From Acinetobacter harbinensis (lineage in GTDB: Bacteria; Pseudomonadota; Gammaproteobacteria; Pseudomonadales; Moraxellaceae): DNA of 53,857 nt. The position numbers were made by a program, and so were the translations under genes. The notes under the pieces were generated by a model that saw nothing but the letters and a program-made list of their open reading frames with translations, was not told the origin of the DNA and did no database searches. Location of the stretch: contig NZ_JXBK01000001.1 in assembly GCF_000816495.1 (NCBI RefSeq), positions 303,432 through 357,288 of the forward strand. The letters are read 5' to 3'. Each line of letters opens with the position of its first letter. Position 1 is the stretch's first letter. Below are positions 34,789 through 42,967 of this stretch, one piece after another.

Positions 34789-35736
34789 TTAATCCTGACC
34801 ACTACGCTCTAAAACCGGCGGATTTAACGTGACACTGTCAAGCTGATGATGCAGCACCGACCACTGTTCAAAAGTCAGCCACTGCTCAGAACCCACTTCA
34901 CTTAAGCGAACCTGTTGGCTCCAATTCACTTCTTGCGCCAAGTCTAAAATTTCTTCACGCACCACAGGCCCTTTAGGCACTGAATCGGGTAACACATAAA
35001 AGAATTTAGGTTGAACGGGCTTGCCCATATAAGTATTGGCCTTTTCAACCAAGCCTTGCACTTGATCACTGGCGGCAATTTTCTTACCAGCATCAGAAGC
35101 ACGGTCCATGGCCACCTTTGAAGAGGACGCCAAGGATTTAGAACCTTCAACAATATTCTCTTTGGCTGACTTAAATAAGGCATTTAAACGTTCGCCATCA
35201 TCCGTTTTAAAATCTTTTAAAATATGATGTTCAGCATTTTCTACCGATAAATCTAAATAAGGTGCTTCAGAGAAGCCCAAACCATTGGCAATAAAAATGG
35301 TCGGGATAGAAGCACGCGTGCTGTTATAGCCTTTGACGCGTGCATTATATTCATTACGCCATTGAGAAATTTCAGCTTCACATTGTTCAATATTGCTAAT
35401 TAGGCGATGATACTGCTGATCGACTTTTAATTCAGGATAACGCTCGGCCAAACCCTGTAAATTCGTCAGCATCATATTACTGTCTTTATAATTAGAATAA
35501 ATTGCACTCATTCCAGTTTCTTTAGCCACGCTTAAATGCACCAATTGTTCACTGGCTTGATAGCCTTTAACCACATCCATCAATTGGTTAATCAAATTCA
35601 CTTTTTTACTAATTGAAACCGAAATATTGGATAAGGCTTCTTTAATGTCCTGTGCTTTTCGTTGTAACGTATTATAAGAAGTCAGTGCCAAATAAATAAC
35701 TGCAACTACAATGATCAATAAAATCCATTGCCACAT
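34789..35736 (-). CDS. LemA family protein with a C-terminal GYF_2-like domain
   Basis: A 315-aa protein. One transmembrane helix (about residues 3-21) is followed by the LemA-type helical region: TSYNTLQRKAQDIKEALSNI, VNLINQLMDVVKGYQASEQ, then LQGLAERYPELKVDQQYHRL and NEYNARVKGYNS. After a charged helical linker (about 185-245) comes a short domain, FFYVLPDSVPKGPVVREEIL then WSQQVRLSEVGSEQWLTFEQ, which resembles GYF_2 (W/Y, GP, and a W near the end). Ordinary LemA proteins are about 185-200 aa and lack this tail. The ribosome binding site GAGGG is good. Confidence 0.8.
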   Translation of the reverse strand: MWQWILLIIVVAVIYLALTSYNTLQRKAQDIKEALSNISVSISKKVNLINQLMDVVKGYQASEQLVHLSVAKETGMSAIYSNYKDSNMMLTNLQGLAERYPELKVDQQYHRLISNIEQCEAEISQWRNEYNARVKGYNSTRASIPTIFIANGLGFSEAPYLDLSVENAEHHILKDFKTDDGERLNALFKSAKENIVEGSKSLASSSKVAMDRASDAGKKIAASDQVQGLVEKANTYMGKPVQPKFFYVLPDSVPKGPVVREEILDLAQEVNWSQQVRLSEVGSEQWLTFEQWSVLHHQLDSVTLNPPVLERSGQD

Positions 35737-35757
35737 AATTAACCCTCGTTATTGTTA

Positions 35758-35779
35758 ATGCGCTTGCGTACAAGCGCAT
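35758..35779. repeat. 9-bp hairpin upstream of the LemA gene
   Basis: ATGCGCTTG-CGTA-CAAGCGCAT is a perfect 9-bp stem with a 4-nt loop, 22 bp upstream of the LemA start and 41 bp past the psd stop. No T-run follows in either direction, so it may be an mRNA processing or regulatory hairpin. Confidence 0.6.
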
Positions 35780-35819
35780 ATTTATATTGAGGGTTGATTC
35801 TAACGTTATTTATTCAACA

Positions 35820-36671
35820 TTAAACTAAATGACCCATTTTTTGTCCCATCACCACAACTGAATTGGCAGTTAATGCGGTATCCCAAGCAATTTTATCCTG
35901 TTCAAATAAAATCACAGCAGTTGATCCCAAATAAAAACGTCCCAACTCTGCGCCTTTTTCAAGGAACAGGTTATGTTGGTTCAGCTCTAAACGACCACTC
36001 GGTTTCACTTTGCCGGTTGCCACTGTTTCAATACCGGCCACAATCATGGCACCGACTAAAACCACTGCCATACGACCCAGTTCCGTATCGAACAAACACA
36101 CCATACGTTCATTACGGGCAAATAAGCCGGGAATATTTTCTGCGGTGATTTGATTGACCGAAAACAACTCGCCCGGCACATATAAGGTTTCCGTCAAAGT
36201 GCCAGCGAACGGCATATGTACACGGTGATAATCTTTTGGCGACAAATAGACTGTGGCAAACTGACCTTGCTTAAATGGTTCAGCCAATTGCGGGTCGGCA
36301 ATTAATTTTTCCACCGAAAAGCTTTGGCCTTTGGCTTGAAAAATTTCGCCCTGTTCAATTTGACCCAGTTGTGAAATTGCACCATCCGCAGGTGACACAA
36401 TGGCGTTTGCATCCAGATCAATGCGACGCACGCCGTCTTTTAAAGAGCGAGTAAAAAACTCATTAAAAGATTTATATTTCAGCGCATTGCTTTGTTCAGC
36501 AATCGACATATCAATGCCATATTGGGCTTTAAAAGCTTGAATAACGGTATTTTTAATCAGCGGATGTTCACTGGCGGCCAGTTTTCCCACCACACGTGAT
36601 AATTGGTGTTGCGGTACAACACGTTGTGCTTGAATAAATAGTTGTTTTTTTAAACGTGATGTAAAGCTCAA
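35820..36671 (-). CDS. psd: Phosphatidylserine decarboxylase proenzyme
   Basis: Inner-membrane enzyme that makes phosphatidylethanolamine. The self-cleavage motif LGST (residues in [14 protein letters not shown]) creates the pyruvoyl group, and [14 protein letters not shown] with the catalytic His pair plus VSPADGAI carry the family signature. Its 283 aa are typical. The start codon is TTG (36669-36671), the first base of a TTGA overlap with the TGA stop of the rhodanese gene. That couples the two genes; GGAGAG lies about 10 nt upstream. The N-terminus [20 protein letters not shown] fits the family. Confidence 0.96.
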   Translation of the reverse strand: MSFTSRLKKQLFIQAQRVVPQHQLSRVVGKLAASEHPLIKNTVIQAFKAQYGIDMSIAEQSNALKYKSFNEFFTRSLKDGVRRIDLDANAIVSPADGAISQLGQIEQGEIFQAKGQSFSVEKLIADPQLAEPFKQGQFATVYLSPKDYHRVHMPFAGTLTETLYVPGELFSVNQITAENIPGLFARNERMVCLFDTELGRMAVVLVGAMIVAGIETVATGKVKPSGRLELNQHNLFLEKGAELGRFYLGSTAVILFEQDKIAWDTALTANSVVVMGQKMGHLV

Positions 36672-37516
36672 GAGGGTAACTCTCCGGTAATAATGGGACT
36701 ATCGAGGCGGTTGCCCCATTCACTCCACGCACCATCATAAGCTTGAATAGGCCAACCGAGTAATCGACCCAAAATATAAGCCAACCCTGAACGATGATGT
36801 GATTGACAATACACCACCACAGGCTGCTTTAAATTGAATCCTAATTGTTCTAAGCGTTGTTGAGTGCGTTCTAAAGGATGTAATTTTAAATGATTTTCAC
36901 GGTTAAGGGCAGTGCTCCACTCAAAATGTCGGGCATTTGGAATATGACCGCCGCGTCTTGCGGCCAAACGCAGTCCAGTATATTCCTCAACTGTACGGCA
37001 ATCCCAGATTTGCGTGGTGTGATCTGTAACTTTGGCCAGTAGCTCTGGATATTCAATGCGGTACTGCTGCAGATTGCTTTGATCCATTTCAAATACAGCT
37101 GCAACTGGTGCTAAAAACGGCACTTTAGATGAGGTGGCAAAACCGGCACCAAGCCATGCGTGAATACCGCCATTGAGCAAACTGACCTGATAAAAGCCCA
37201 AACAATGTAAAGTCCAAATCAAGCGCCCTGCCCATGCACCGCCTTCATCGTCATATACCACCACATGATGCTGTGCTGAAATATTTAAATAATCAAGCAA
37301 TGCTTGTAAGCCTTCAATATCGGGTAATAAGCCTGAGGCCTGTTCTTCTTGGCGCACCAATTGCTTGGGTTTAACATGAATGGCATGCGGAATATGCAGT
37401 TGATCATACACAGAGCTGCGGCATAGATCGACAATGCGTAAATTTTCATGCCCGATATGCGGCAGTAAATCTTCTGCTTCAATCAGTAAACCAAAATCAA
37501 ATGGAGATACAGTCAT
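36668..37516 (-). CDS. Two-domain rhodanese (sulfurtransferase)
   Basis: A 282-aa sulfurtransferase of the SseA/thiosulfate sulfurtransferase type. Both rhodanese domains are present: an inactive N-terminal one ([40 protein letters not shown]) and an active C-terminal one with the Cys in [17 protein letters not shown]. The active loop CQSHHRS differs from the usual CxxGxR of TST and CGSGVTA of MST, so substrate preference is unclear. It overlaps psd by four bases and is probably translationally coupled to it. Confidence 0.9.
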   Translation of the reverse strand: MTVSPFDFGLLIEAEDLLPHIGHENLRIVDLCRSSVYDQLHIPHAIHVKPKQLVRQEEQASGLLPDIEGLQALLDYLNISAQHHVVVYDDEGGAWAGRLIWTLHCLGFYQVSLLNGGIHAWLGAGFATSSKVPFLAPVAAVFEMDQSNLQQYRIEYPELLAKVTDHTTQIWDCRTVEEYTGLRLAARRGGHIPNARHFEWSTALNRENHLKLHPLERTQQRLEQLGFNLKQPVVVYCQSHHRSGLAYILGRLLGWPIQAYDGAWSEWGNRLDSPIITGELPS

Positions 37517-37627
37517 AGTTTTTAAATTTTATTTAGATCAACGCTGACAATCTTAGCACAACTCATTTTCACACCGCGGCTGATTTTCCATTTTCAAGTG
37601 CTGGATAATCAGCCCTAAGCGCAGGCT

Positions 37628-38833
37628 TTATGGTGTTTCGCTAATATCAAACACCTGACGTAAATAGGCCAAGAACGTGTCGTTATCCGTCATGGTTTTG
37701 CCCGGACTATCAGAAATCTTGGCCACCGATTGACCATTACACTCCACCAATTTCAACACAATATTCAGCGGCGTTTGCCCCATATCATTGGTTAAGTTGG
37801 TGCCAATCCCAAAGCTGACCTGAAAACGATCTTTAAAGTAATGATGTAAATCCCATGCTTTTTCTAAATTCAAGCCATCACTAAAGGTCAACATCTTACT
37901 CTTACTGTCAACTTTGAGTTTTTTATAGTGCGCATAGGCTTTATCGCCCCATTCATAGGGATCGCCACTGTCATGACGCAAACCATCAAACAGTTTGGCA
38001 AAATACAAATCGAAGTCGCGTAAGAAAGCATCCATTCCCACCACATCGGTCAATGCAATGCCTAAATCGCCGCGATATTCCTGCACCCATGTCTCCAGCG
38101 CTGCTTTTTGAAAATCACGTAAGCGCACATCTAAGGCTTGAAAGGCTTGTAAAAACTCATGCGCCATGGTGCCGATAGGAGTAATTCCGAGTTCTTTGGC
38201 AATCAATACATTGCTGGTACCACGAAAAATATGGGGCGCCGCTTGATGAAATTCAGCGATCACGTGTTTTTGCCACTCATAGCTATAACGACGGCGTGTA
38301 CCAAAATCAGAGACTAAAAACGGCGGATCATTAGGATTCTGTTGTTGTTGATATTGTTTCAGCAGCAACATCTTAGCTTGTAAACGACGTTCGCCTTCAA
38401 GCAAAACCGCATCACTGCGAATACGACGAAAATACAATTCATTCACAATCGCCAGTACAAAAATTTCAAACATCATCGCTTGAACCATCGGGCCTTCAAC
38501 CCAAATATCCAAACGACCTTCAGCATCAATACTGGCTTGAATAAAGCGCCGTTTCAGCTGAAATAATTCTAAATAATCAACAAAGTCACTTTTAATAAAA
38601 CGCAAACTGCGTAAATACTGCAACTCATGGTCTTTAAACTGTAACTGACACAAATAGTCGAGCTGCTGATTTAAATCCGCTAAAATATCGGTCAGCGGAT
38701 AAACCGTGTCCTCTAAATTACGACAGCGAAAATGATACACACTGTGGGTTTGAGGAAACTTATGCAACACCACTTGTAACATGGTGAATTTGTATAAATC
38801 GGTATCTAATAATGAGTGAATAATGGCAGACAT
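37628..38833 (-). CDS. pncB: Nicotinate phosphoribosyltransferase
   Basis: Salvages nicotinate into NAMN for NAD synthesis. The N-terminal [20 protein letters not shown] is diagnostic, as are [34 protein letters not shown] with HE following, and [11 protein letters not shown]. From the ATG at 38833 it is 401 aa; a longer frame starting at a TTG at 38854 is unlikely. It is a single leftward gene. pncA, the nicotinamidase that feeds it, is in the same window (45348-45998). Confidence 0.97.
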   Translation of the reverse strand: MSAIIHSLLDTDLYKFTMLQVVLHKFPQTHSVYHFRCRNLEDTVYPLTDILADLNQQLDYLCQLQFKDHELQYLRSLRFIKSDFVDYLELFQLKRRFIQASIDAEGRLDIWVEGPMVQAMMFEIFVLAIVNELYFRRIRSDAVLLEGERRLQAKMLLLKQYQQQQNPNDPPFLVSDFGTRRRYSYEWQKHVIAEFHQAAPHIFRGTSNVLIAKELGITPIGTMAHEFLQAFQALDVRLRDFQKAALETWVQEYRGDLGIALTDVVGMDAFLRDFDLYFAKLFDGLRHDSGDPYEWGDKAYAHYKKLKVDSKSKMLTFSDGLNLEKAWDLHHYFKDRFQVSFGIGTNLTNDMGQTPLNIVLKLVECNGQSVAKISDSPGKTMTDNDTFLAYLRQVFDISETP

Positions 38834-39171
38834 AAGACGTTCAATTTTTATCAACTACTGGCATTAAAGCATACTTTTTTCAGTAGAAAACCAATGTTTT
38901 AGTAAATCTGTATAACGATGTGCTGTCGCTGGTTAAGCATACTGATGCCGACTCCCATATTGCGCTTTATAGCGTGTGGCAAAAATAGCCACATCGAAGG
39001 GCCCAGCTCTACTCATTTACTCAGTATCAATTTAATTTCAGTGCAGAGCTTTAGTACTAACCTGCTACTGGGCAGTTTTTATTTGTTGTCTGTACAGCCG
39101 ATGCACTTTAGCCTAAAGCCTAGTCTTTGTTACAATCTTGCCGATATTTACAATCAGCAAATGGACAGACG
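38834..39171. other. Intergenic region between pncB and dtd
   Basis: There is no convincing reading frame. One hairpin stands out, TGTGGC-AAAAATA-GCCACA, near 38974-38992, without a T-run. TACAAT at about 39131-39136 could be the -10 of dtd. Both gene promoters must lie here. Confidence 0.35.
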
Positions 39172-39612
39172 ATGCGCGCATTATTACAACGGGTATTAGA
39201 GGCCAAAGTGGTGGTCGATGGACAAACCACAGGACAGATCCAGCACGGCATTTTGGTTTTTTTAGGTCTGGGTAAACAAGACAATTTGGATAGCGGCAAA
39301 AAGCTGATTGATAAAATTTTGAAATATCGTCTTTTTGATGATCCGCAAGGTAAAATGGGTTGGAACATCACCCAAGCCGGTGGTGGATTATTATTGGTCT
39401 CGCAATTTACTTTGATGGCACACACTCAAAAAGGTTTACGACCTGACTTTGGCCCAGCCATGCCCCCCGATGAAGCCAAACTGCTTTATCAACAACTGGT
39501 TGAATATACTCAAAGCCAATATGATCAGGTACAAACTGGTATTTTCGCTGCGGATATGCGCGTTCATTTGGTCAATGATGGCCCCGTGACATTCAATTTA
39601 GAAGTTGCATAA
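39172..39612 (+). CDS. dtd: D-aminoacyl-tRNA deacylase
   Basis: Removes D-amino acids and glycine mischarged on tRNAs. The typical N-terminus MRALLQRVLEAKVVVDGQ, the catalytic SQFTLMAHTQKGLRPDF and the C-terminal GPVTFNLEV (Gly-cisPro motif) are all visible. From the ATG at 39172 the protein is 146 aa, the usual size; the frame opens earlier at 39127 but the upstream part is not family sequence. It is a single gene. Confidence 0.95.
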   Translation: MRALLQRVLEAKVVVDGQTTGQIQHGILVFLGLGKQDNLDSGKKLIDKILKYRLFDDPQGKMGWNITQAGGGLLLVSQFTLMAHTQKGLRPDFGPAMPPDEAKLLYQQLVEYTQSQYDQVQTGIFAADMRVHLVNDGPVTFNLEVA

Positions 39613-39637
39613 AGCGATGTAGATTAAAGACTAAAAT

Positions 39638-39671
39638 AGGACTGATTTCTATCATGATAAAAATCAGTCCT
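39638..39671. repeat. 11-bp hairpin between two convergent genes
   Basis: AGGACTGATTT (39638-39648) pairs with AAATCAGTCCT (39661-39671), and the loop is itself the palindrome TATCATGATA. A modest T-rich stretch follows only in the leftward direction. It may act as a terminator for either gene. Confidence 0.6.
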
Positions 39672-39735
39672 AAAAATGGTAGATCGACCATCTAAATACT
39701 AAACAATAGGATTAAAGCTTACAGGATTGTAATTA

Positions 39736-40248
39736 TTATAAAGTACTAATAAGTTGAGCACGCTGCATTATAGGCGCAGGAATATCTTGTACTAACATCA
39801 CAGTTAATGATTGAGTGTTTTTATCCTGAGCAGTAACAGGCTGACCTGCATCCAATACAGCATTCACATCGCTTGGGCTTAAGCTGTACATCGCACCTGT
39901 AGCAGGATCCACAATTAGCAAACCAATTAAACCACCGAAAATAATATTAGCCACATACCAACCATTTACTGACCCAGTCACTTGAACAGATTTAGCCTGA
40001 TAACCTTCTTTCTTAAAACTAACTTCATAAGCAGCCGGTTTAAAATAACCATTACCACGCTTTAAAGTTACTGTGACAGGTGTGGTGCCCGCATGCACTT
40101 TCTCACCGGCTTTATTGGTAATAGTAATATTTGCAGTATCGGGTACTGATTTAAACGTTAAAGTTTGAGTTGAACCAGATAAAATACTTGCACATCCAGT
40201 CATTGTAATAGACGCAGCAATCAAACTTGTTATCATTAATTTTTTCAT
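39736..40248 (-). CDS. Lipoprotein with PEGA-like domain
   Basis: A 170-aa lipoprotein. Signal MKKLMITSLIAASITMTGC ends in a lipobox with Cys19. The middle part resembles PEGA domains (VPDTANITITNKAGEKVHAG, TPVTVTLKRGNGYFKPAAY, then VSFKKEGYQAKSVQV). A hydrophobic stretch (ANIIFGGLIGLLIVDPATGA) follows, typical of a group of small lipoproteins of unknown function. The start at 40248 is chosen for the signal peptide and the AGGGGGC ribosome binding site. That site lies inside a hairpin. Confidence 0.83.
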   Translation of the reverse strand: MKKLMITSLIAASITMTGCASILSGSTQTLTFKSVPDTANITITNKAGEKVHAGTTPVTVTLKRGNGYFKPAAYEVSFKKEGYQAKSVQVTGSVNGWYVANIIFGGLIGLLIVDPATGAMYSLSPSDVNAVLDAGQPVTAQDKNTQSLTVMLVQDIPAPIMQRAQLISTL

Positions 40249-40254
40249 AATAAA

Positions 40255-40273
40255 GCCCCCTAAAAGTGGGGGC
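40255..40273 (-). promoter_or_regulatory. GC hairpin that covers the ribosome binding site of the lipoprotein gene
   Basis: Read leftward, GCCCCC-ACTTTTA-GGGGGC has six G-C pairs in the stem (40268-40273 with 40255-40260), and the GGGGGC arm is the Shine-Dalgarno sequence of the lipoprotein gene at 40248. TTTATT follows, so it may also act as a weak terminator for the SCP2 gene, which ends 37 bp upstream. Confidence 0.6.
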
Positions 40274-40309
40274 ATTATTATCAATAAAAAACATAATTAC
40301 AACAAAAAG

Positions 40310-40789
40310 CTACTTACCAGTTTTTTCACGAATAAATGAACGTAATGATTTTACTTTTTCTTTAATCGGTTTCGGTAGTTTAGGTGGGATCAATTTAGCC
40401 ACTTTGTTAAACCACATCAATAAACTAAAATCGCCTTCCATTTTAATGCTGCCATTTTGCATGCCTGTCATAAATGCAGTCGGATCGCCTTTAATTAAAG
40501 TTTTGACCCCTTGTTCGCTATTGGCAAATTGCACGGTAAAATCGGCTTTTTCAGCATCGCCAGACAGCGTATCAATATGGCCATTGTTAACCACAATTTG
40601 ACGCGCAAGGCCTTCATCGGTACCAATTTGAATCCGGAACTGACGCTCATGAATTAATTCAACGAATTTTGGACTGGTACGCGCCAATTGCTTCATCCGT
40701 AGAGCCAAACCCGCAACCAGTAAATCAAGCGGATCGGTACTTACATCGACCAGCGGTAATTTTACGACAGGAATCGAAGGAATTTTCAT
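40310..40789 (-). CDS. SCP2 sterol-binding-domain protein
   Basis: A 159-aa soluble protein of the SCP2 fold. The pattern FRIQIGTDEGLARQIVVNNG, ADFTVQFANSEQGVKTLIKG and the DPTAFMTGMQNGSIKMEGDF core is typical, followed by a basic C-terminal tail. Bacterial members bind lipids or act in ubiquinone-related (UbiJ/T) complexes; with no ubi genes near, the role is open. It is upstream of the lipoprotein gene on the same strand. Confidence 0.86.
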   Translation of the reverse strand: MKIPSIPVVKLPLVDVSTDPLDLLVAGLALRMKQLARTSPKFVELIHERQFRIQIGTDEGLARQIVVNNGHIDTLSGDAEKADFTVQFANSEQGVKTLIKGDPTAFMTGMQNGSIKMEGDFSLLMWFNKVAKLIPPKLPKPIKEKVKSLRSFIREKTGK

Positions 40790-40891
40790 GACATTTAAGC
40801 CTATTGTAATTGTGGGGAAATTGATGAATTATCCTACCATAAGTTGTGTTTTTTGAAGTAAGGCTTTGTATAACAATGATGAACAAAGCAA

Positions 40892-40922
40892 AAAAAAGAT
40901 GACCCCGTGAGCCATCTTTTTT
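40892..40922 (-). terminator. Terminator of the small membrane protein gene
   Basis: AAAAAAGATG (40892-40901) pairs with CATCTTTTTT (40913-40922) around an 11-nt loop. The leftward transcript ends in a T-run. It lies about 21 bp past the stop. Confidence 0.87.
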
Positions 40923-40942
40923 AAAGGATGAAATTCAATTGA

Positions 40943-41275
40943 TTAGCGACTCGAACATTGCTGTTCTTCTTCATATACCGGCGTATGCTCAATGCAACGA
41001 CGCTCATGCAAGGCACGCTCGGCACGCCGATCTTCACGCAGCAACAGCATGGCAATCAGTGCCATACTCAGCATCGACGCCGTGAGATAACTGTAAATAA
41101 GGGGCAATTCAAATAACGCTTGCATACTCAAGCGAAGCACTTCAACTAAACCCCAAAACAACATCCCTGCACCCATAAAGGTGAATAAACGACGATAAGG
41201 CGAGAAGAAAACTGCAATCAACGCAGCTGCTATCAAGCTTAAGCCAATTAAGCTGGCTATATTCGCTGTAAGCAT
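40943..41275 (-). CDS. Small membrane protein of unknown function
   Basis: I do not recognise this 110-aa protein. Three hydrophobic segments are visible (about residues 5-25, 30-50 and 58-78), then a charged C-terminal tail with three Cys (ERRCIEHTPVYEEEQQCSSR region). GGAGG lies 6-10 nt upstream of the ATG, so it is well expressed at the translation level. Its own terminator makes it a single-gene unit. No signal peptide is separate from the first helix. Confidence 0.75.
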   Translation of the reverse strand: MLTANIASLIGLSLIAAALIAVFFSPYRRLFTFMGAGMLFWGLVEVLRLSMQALFELPLIYSYLTASMLSMALIAMLLLREDRRAERALHERRCIEHTPVYEEEQQCSSR

Positions 41276-41641
41276 AAAAACCTCCGTCTAAAAATAGCAA
41301 TTTTGAACCGCTATTGTGATCTAAAGCTCATTCCTGCTGCCTGTACTCAGGACTGGAATAAGCGCATATCAATCTGTATACCTGCATTATGCGTCGTTTT
41401 TTCAATAAAAAAAGTCTTGTATTTTTCTAAAGCGACATACGCTGTCGCAAGAGTATTTTGTCATTACATGTTTTTATTTTTAACTTTTTCTACAAGCAAG
41501 ATGGCCATGGCCTTGGCGTGTCATTACAAAAAAAATCCTGTTTTTAGCCGGCTAAAAAATATTTTTTTGACTTTGATCAAATGCTGTTTTAAGCAGCAAT
41601 TGATCTTGGCTATTGAGTAACTCTGCTGCATCTTTGAGCTA
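41276..41641. other. Intergenic region before serB terminator
   Basis: This AT-rich region has no credible gene; one rightward frame (41303-41620) has no ribosome binding site and composition unlike a real protein. It includes a hairpin GCGACA-TACGC-TGTCGC at about 41432-41448, the palindrome TAGCCGGCTA near 41548, and T-runs. A promoter for the membrane protein must lie at its left end. Confidence 0.35.
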
Positions 41642-41672
41642 AAAAACGTGACCCTATAGGTCACGTTTTTAT
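41642..41672 (-). terminator. Rho-independent terminator of serB
   Basis: AAAAACGTGACC (41642-41653) and GGTCACGTTTTT (41659-41670) are exact complements around a CTATA loop. It lies 16 bp beyond the serB stop. Confidence 0.93.
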
Positions 41673-41687
41673 GAATAAATTCAACTA

Positions 41688-42908
41688 TTAGGCACGGCTT
41701 AAATATTTATCGTGCACGCCCAAAAGATACAATACGCCATCCAAGCCAACACTGGAAATCGCTTGATTGGCATTTTGGCGGACCAATGGTTTGGCACGAA
41801 AAGCCACGCCTAAACCTGCAATTGACAGCATCGGTAAATCATTGGCACCATCACCTACCGCAATGCTCTGTTCGAGTGAAATTCCCATATGATCAGCCAA
41901 TTCACGTAGCAATAAAGCTTTACGCGCACCATCTACGATATGACCTTTCACTTCACCAGTAACCACGCCATCTTGCACATCTAAGATATTTGCATGTACT
42001 TCATCAATCCCCAATTTTGCTTGTAAATATTCTGCAAAATATTGAAAACCACCGGATAAAATTGCAGTTTTATAACCCAAGGCTTTTAAGGTGGAAATCA
42101 AGCGCTCCGCGCCTTCAGTGATGGTTAAACGCTCAGCTATTTTAGGCAATACCGCAGCATCTAAGCCTTTAAGCAGCGCCACACGTGCACGGAAACTTTG
42201 CTGAAAATCAAGCTCACCCAGCATGGCGCGTTCAGTGATTTCAGCCACTTGTGCGCCCACACCCGCTTCGATCGCCAATTCATCAATCACTTCTTGTTCA
42301 ATGAGCGTGGAATCCATATCAAAGCAGACCAAACGACGATTACGGCGATAGACGTTGTCTTCTTGCACCGCAACATCGACATTGAGTTCGGTGGATAAGC
42401 GTAAACATGCCGCACGCATGGCAATGGCATCTAACATTTGTCCTTTTAAACCAAACTGTACACAAGAACGTTTTGGTGCAGTGAATTGCTCGCCCAATTC
42501 AGGGCGTCCAGACAGGCGCGTCACGGTCTCAATATTAAACCCTTGGTTTGAAACGATTTGCGTCACAGCCTGTAATTGTGAGGGCGTTAATTCAGGTGCC
42601 AAGGCGGTCACGATATACCGTGTCTGACCGCCTTCACTGACCCATTGATCATATTCTAGGGTAGAGATTGGTTTAAAGCGCACTGTTAAGCCAATATCAT
42701 GTGCTAGAATCAGGATCTCTTTCATGGCCAAAGCGGTCGCGGTTTGGTCCTCTGAAGAAATAACAATACCTAAAGTGAGTTGGTTATGGATAACCGCCTG
42801 CCCTACGTCTAAAATTTGTAAAGAATGTACGGACAATACCTGCATTAATCGTGTAAATTGATTAGGCTGGTCGGGTCCTAAAAATGATATAAGAATGATT
42901 TCTTGCAT
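41688..42908 (-). CDS. serB: Phosphoserine phosphatase
   Basis: Final step of serine synthesis. A 406-aa protein with two N-terminal ACT-like regulatory domains (about residues 1-160) and a C-terminal HAD domain: nucleophile motif VCFDMDSTLIEQEVIDE, SGGF in the middle, and GDGANDLPMLSIAGLG with the metal-binding acids. The long form with ACT domains is usual in pseudomonads and Acinetobacter. It diverges from the membrane protein gene that follows. Confidence 0.96.
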   Translation of the reverse strand: MQEIILISFLGPDQPNQFTRLMQVLSVHSLQILDVGQAVIHNQLTLGIVISSEDQTATALAMKEILILAHDIGLTVRFKPISTLEYDQWVSEGGQTRYIVTALAPELTPSQLQAVTQIVSNQGFNIETVTRLSGRPELGEQFTAPKRSCVQFGLKGQMLDAIAMRAACLRLSTELNVDVAVQEDNVYRRNRRLVCFDMDSTLIEQEVIDELAIEAGVGAQVAEITERAMLGELDFQQSFRARVALLKGLDAAVLPKIAERLTITEGAERLISTLKALGYKTAILSGGFQYFAEYLQAKLGIDEVHANILDVQDGVVTGEVKGHIVDGARKALLLRELADHMGISLEQSIAVGDGANDLPMLSIAGLGVAFRAKPLVRQNANQAISSVGLDGVLYLLGVHDKYLSRA

Positions 42909-42967
42909 GAATTGACTCGAATTGGCGTGACAACTATTGTAAGAATCATAATCGAATTTGAATATAA

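Noticed and set aside
38918..39199. A 93-codon frame between pncB and dtd
   Set aside because: It overlaps the dtd start and promoter region, has no ribosome binding site and no family pattern.
41303..41620. A 105-codon rightward frame in the gap before serB
   Set aside because: No ribosome binding site, unusual composition, stop-rich neighbours and no recognised family.
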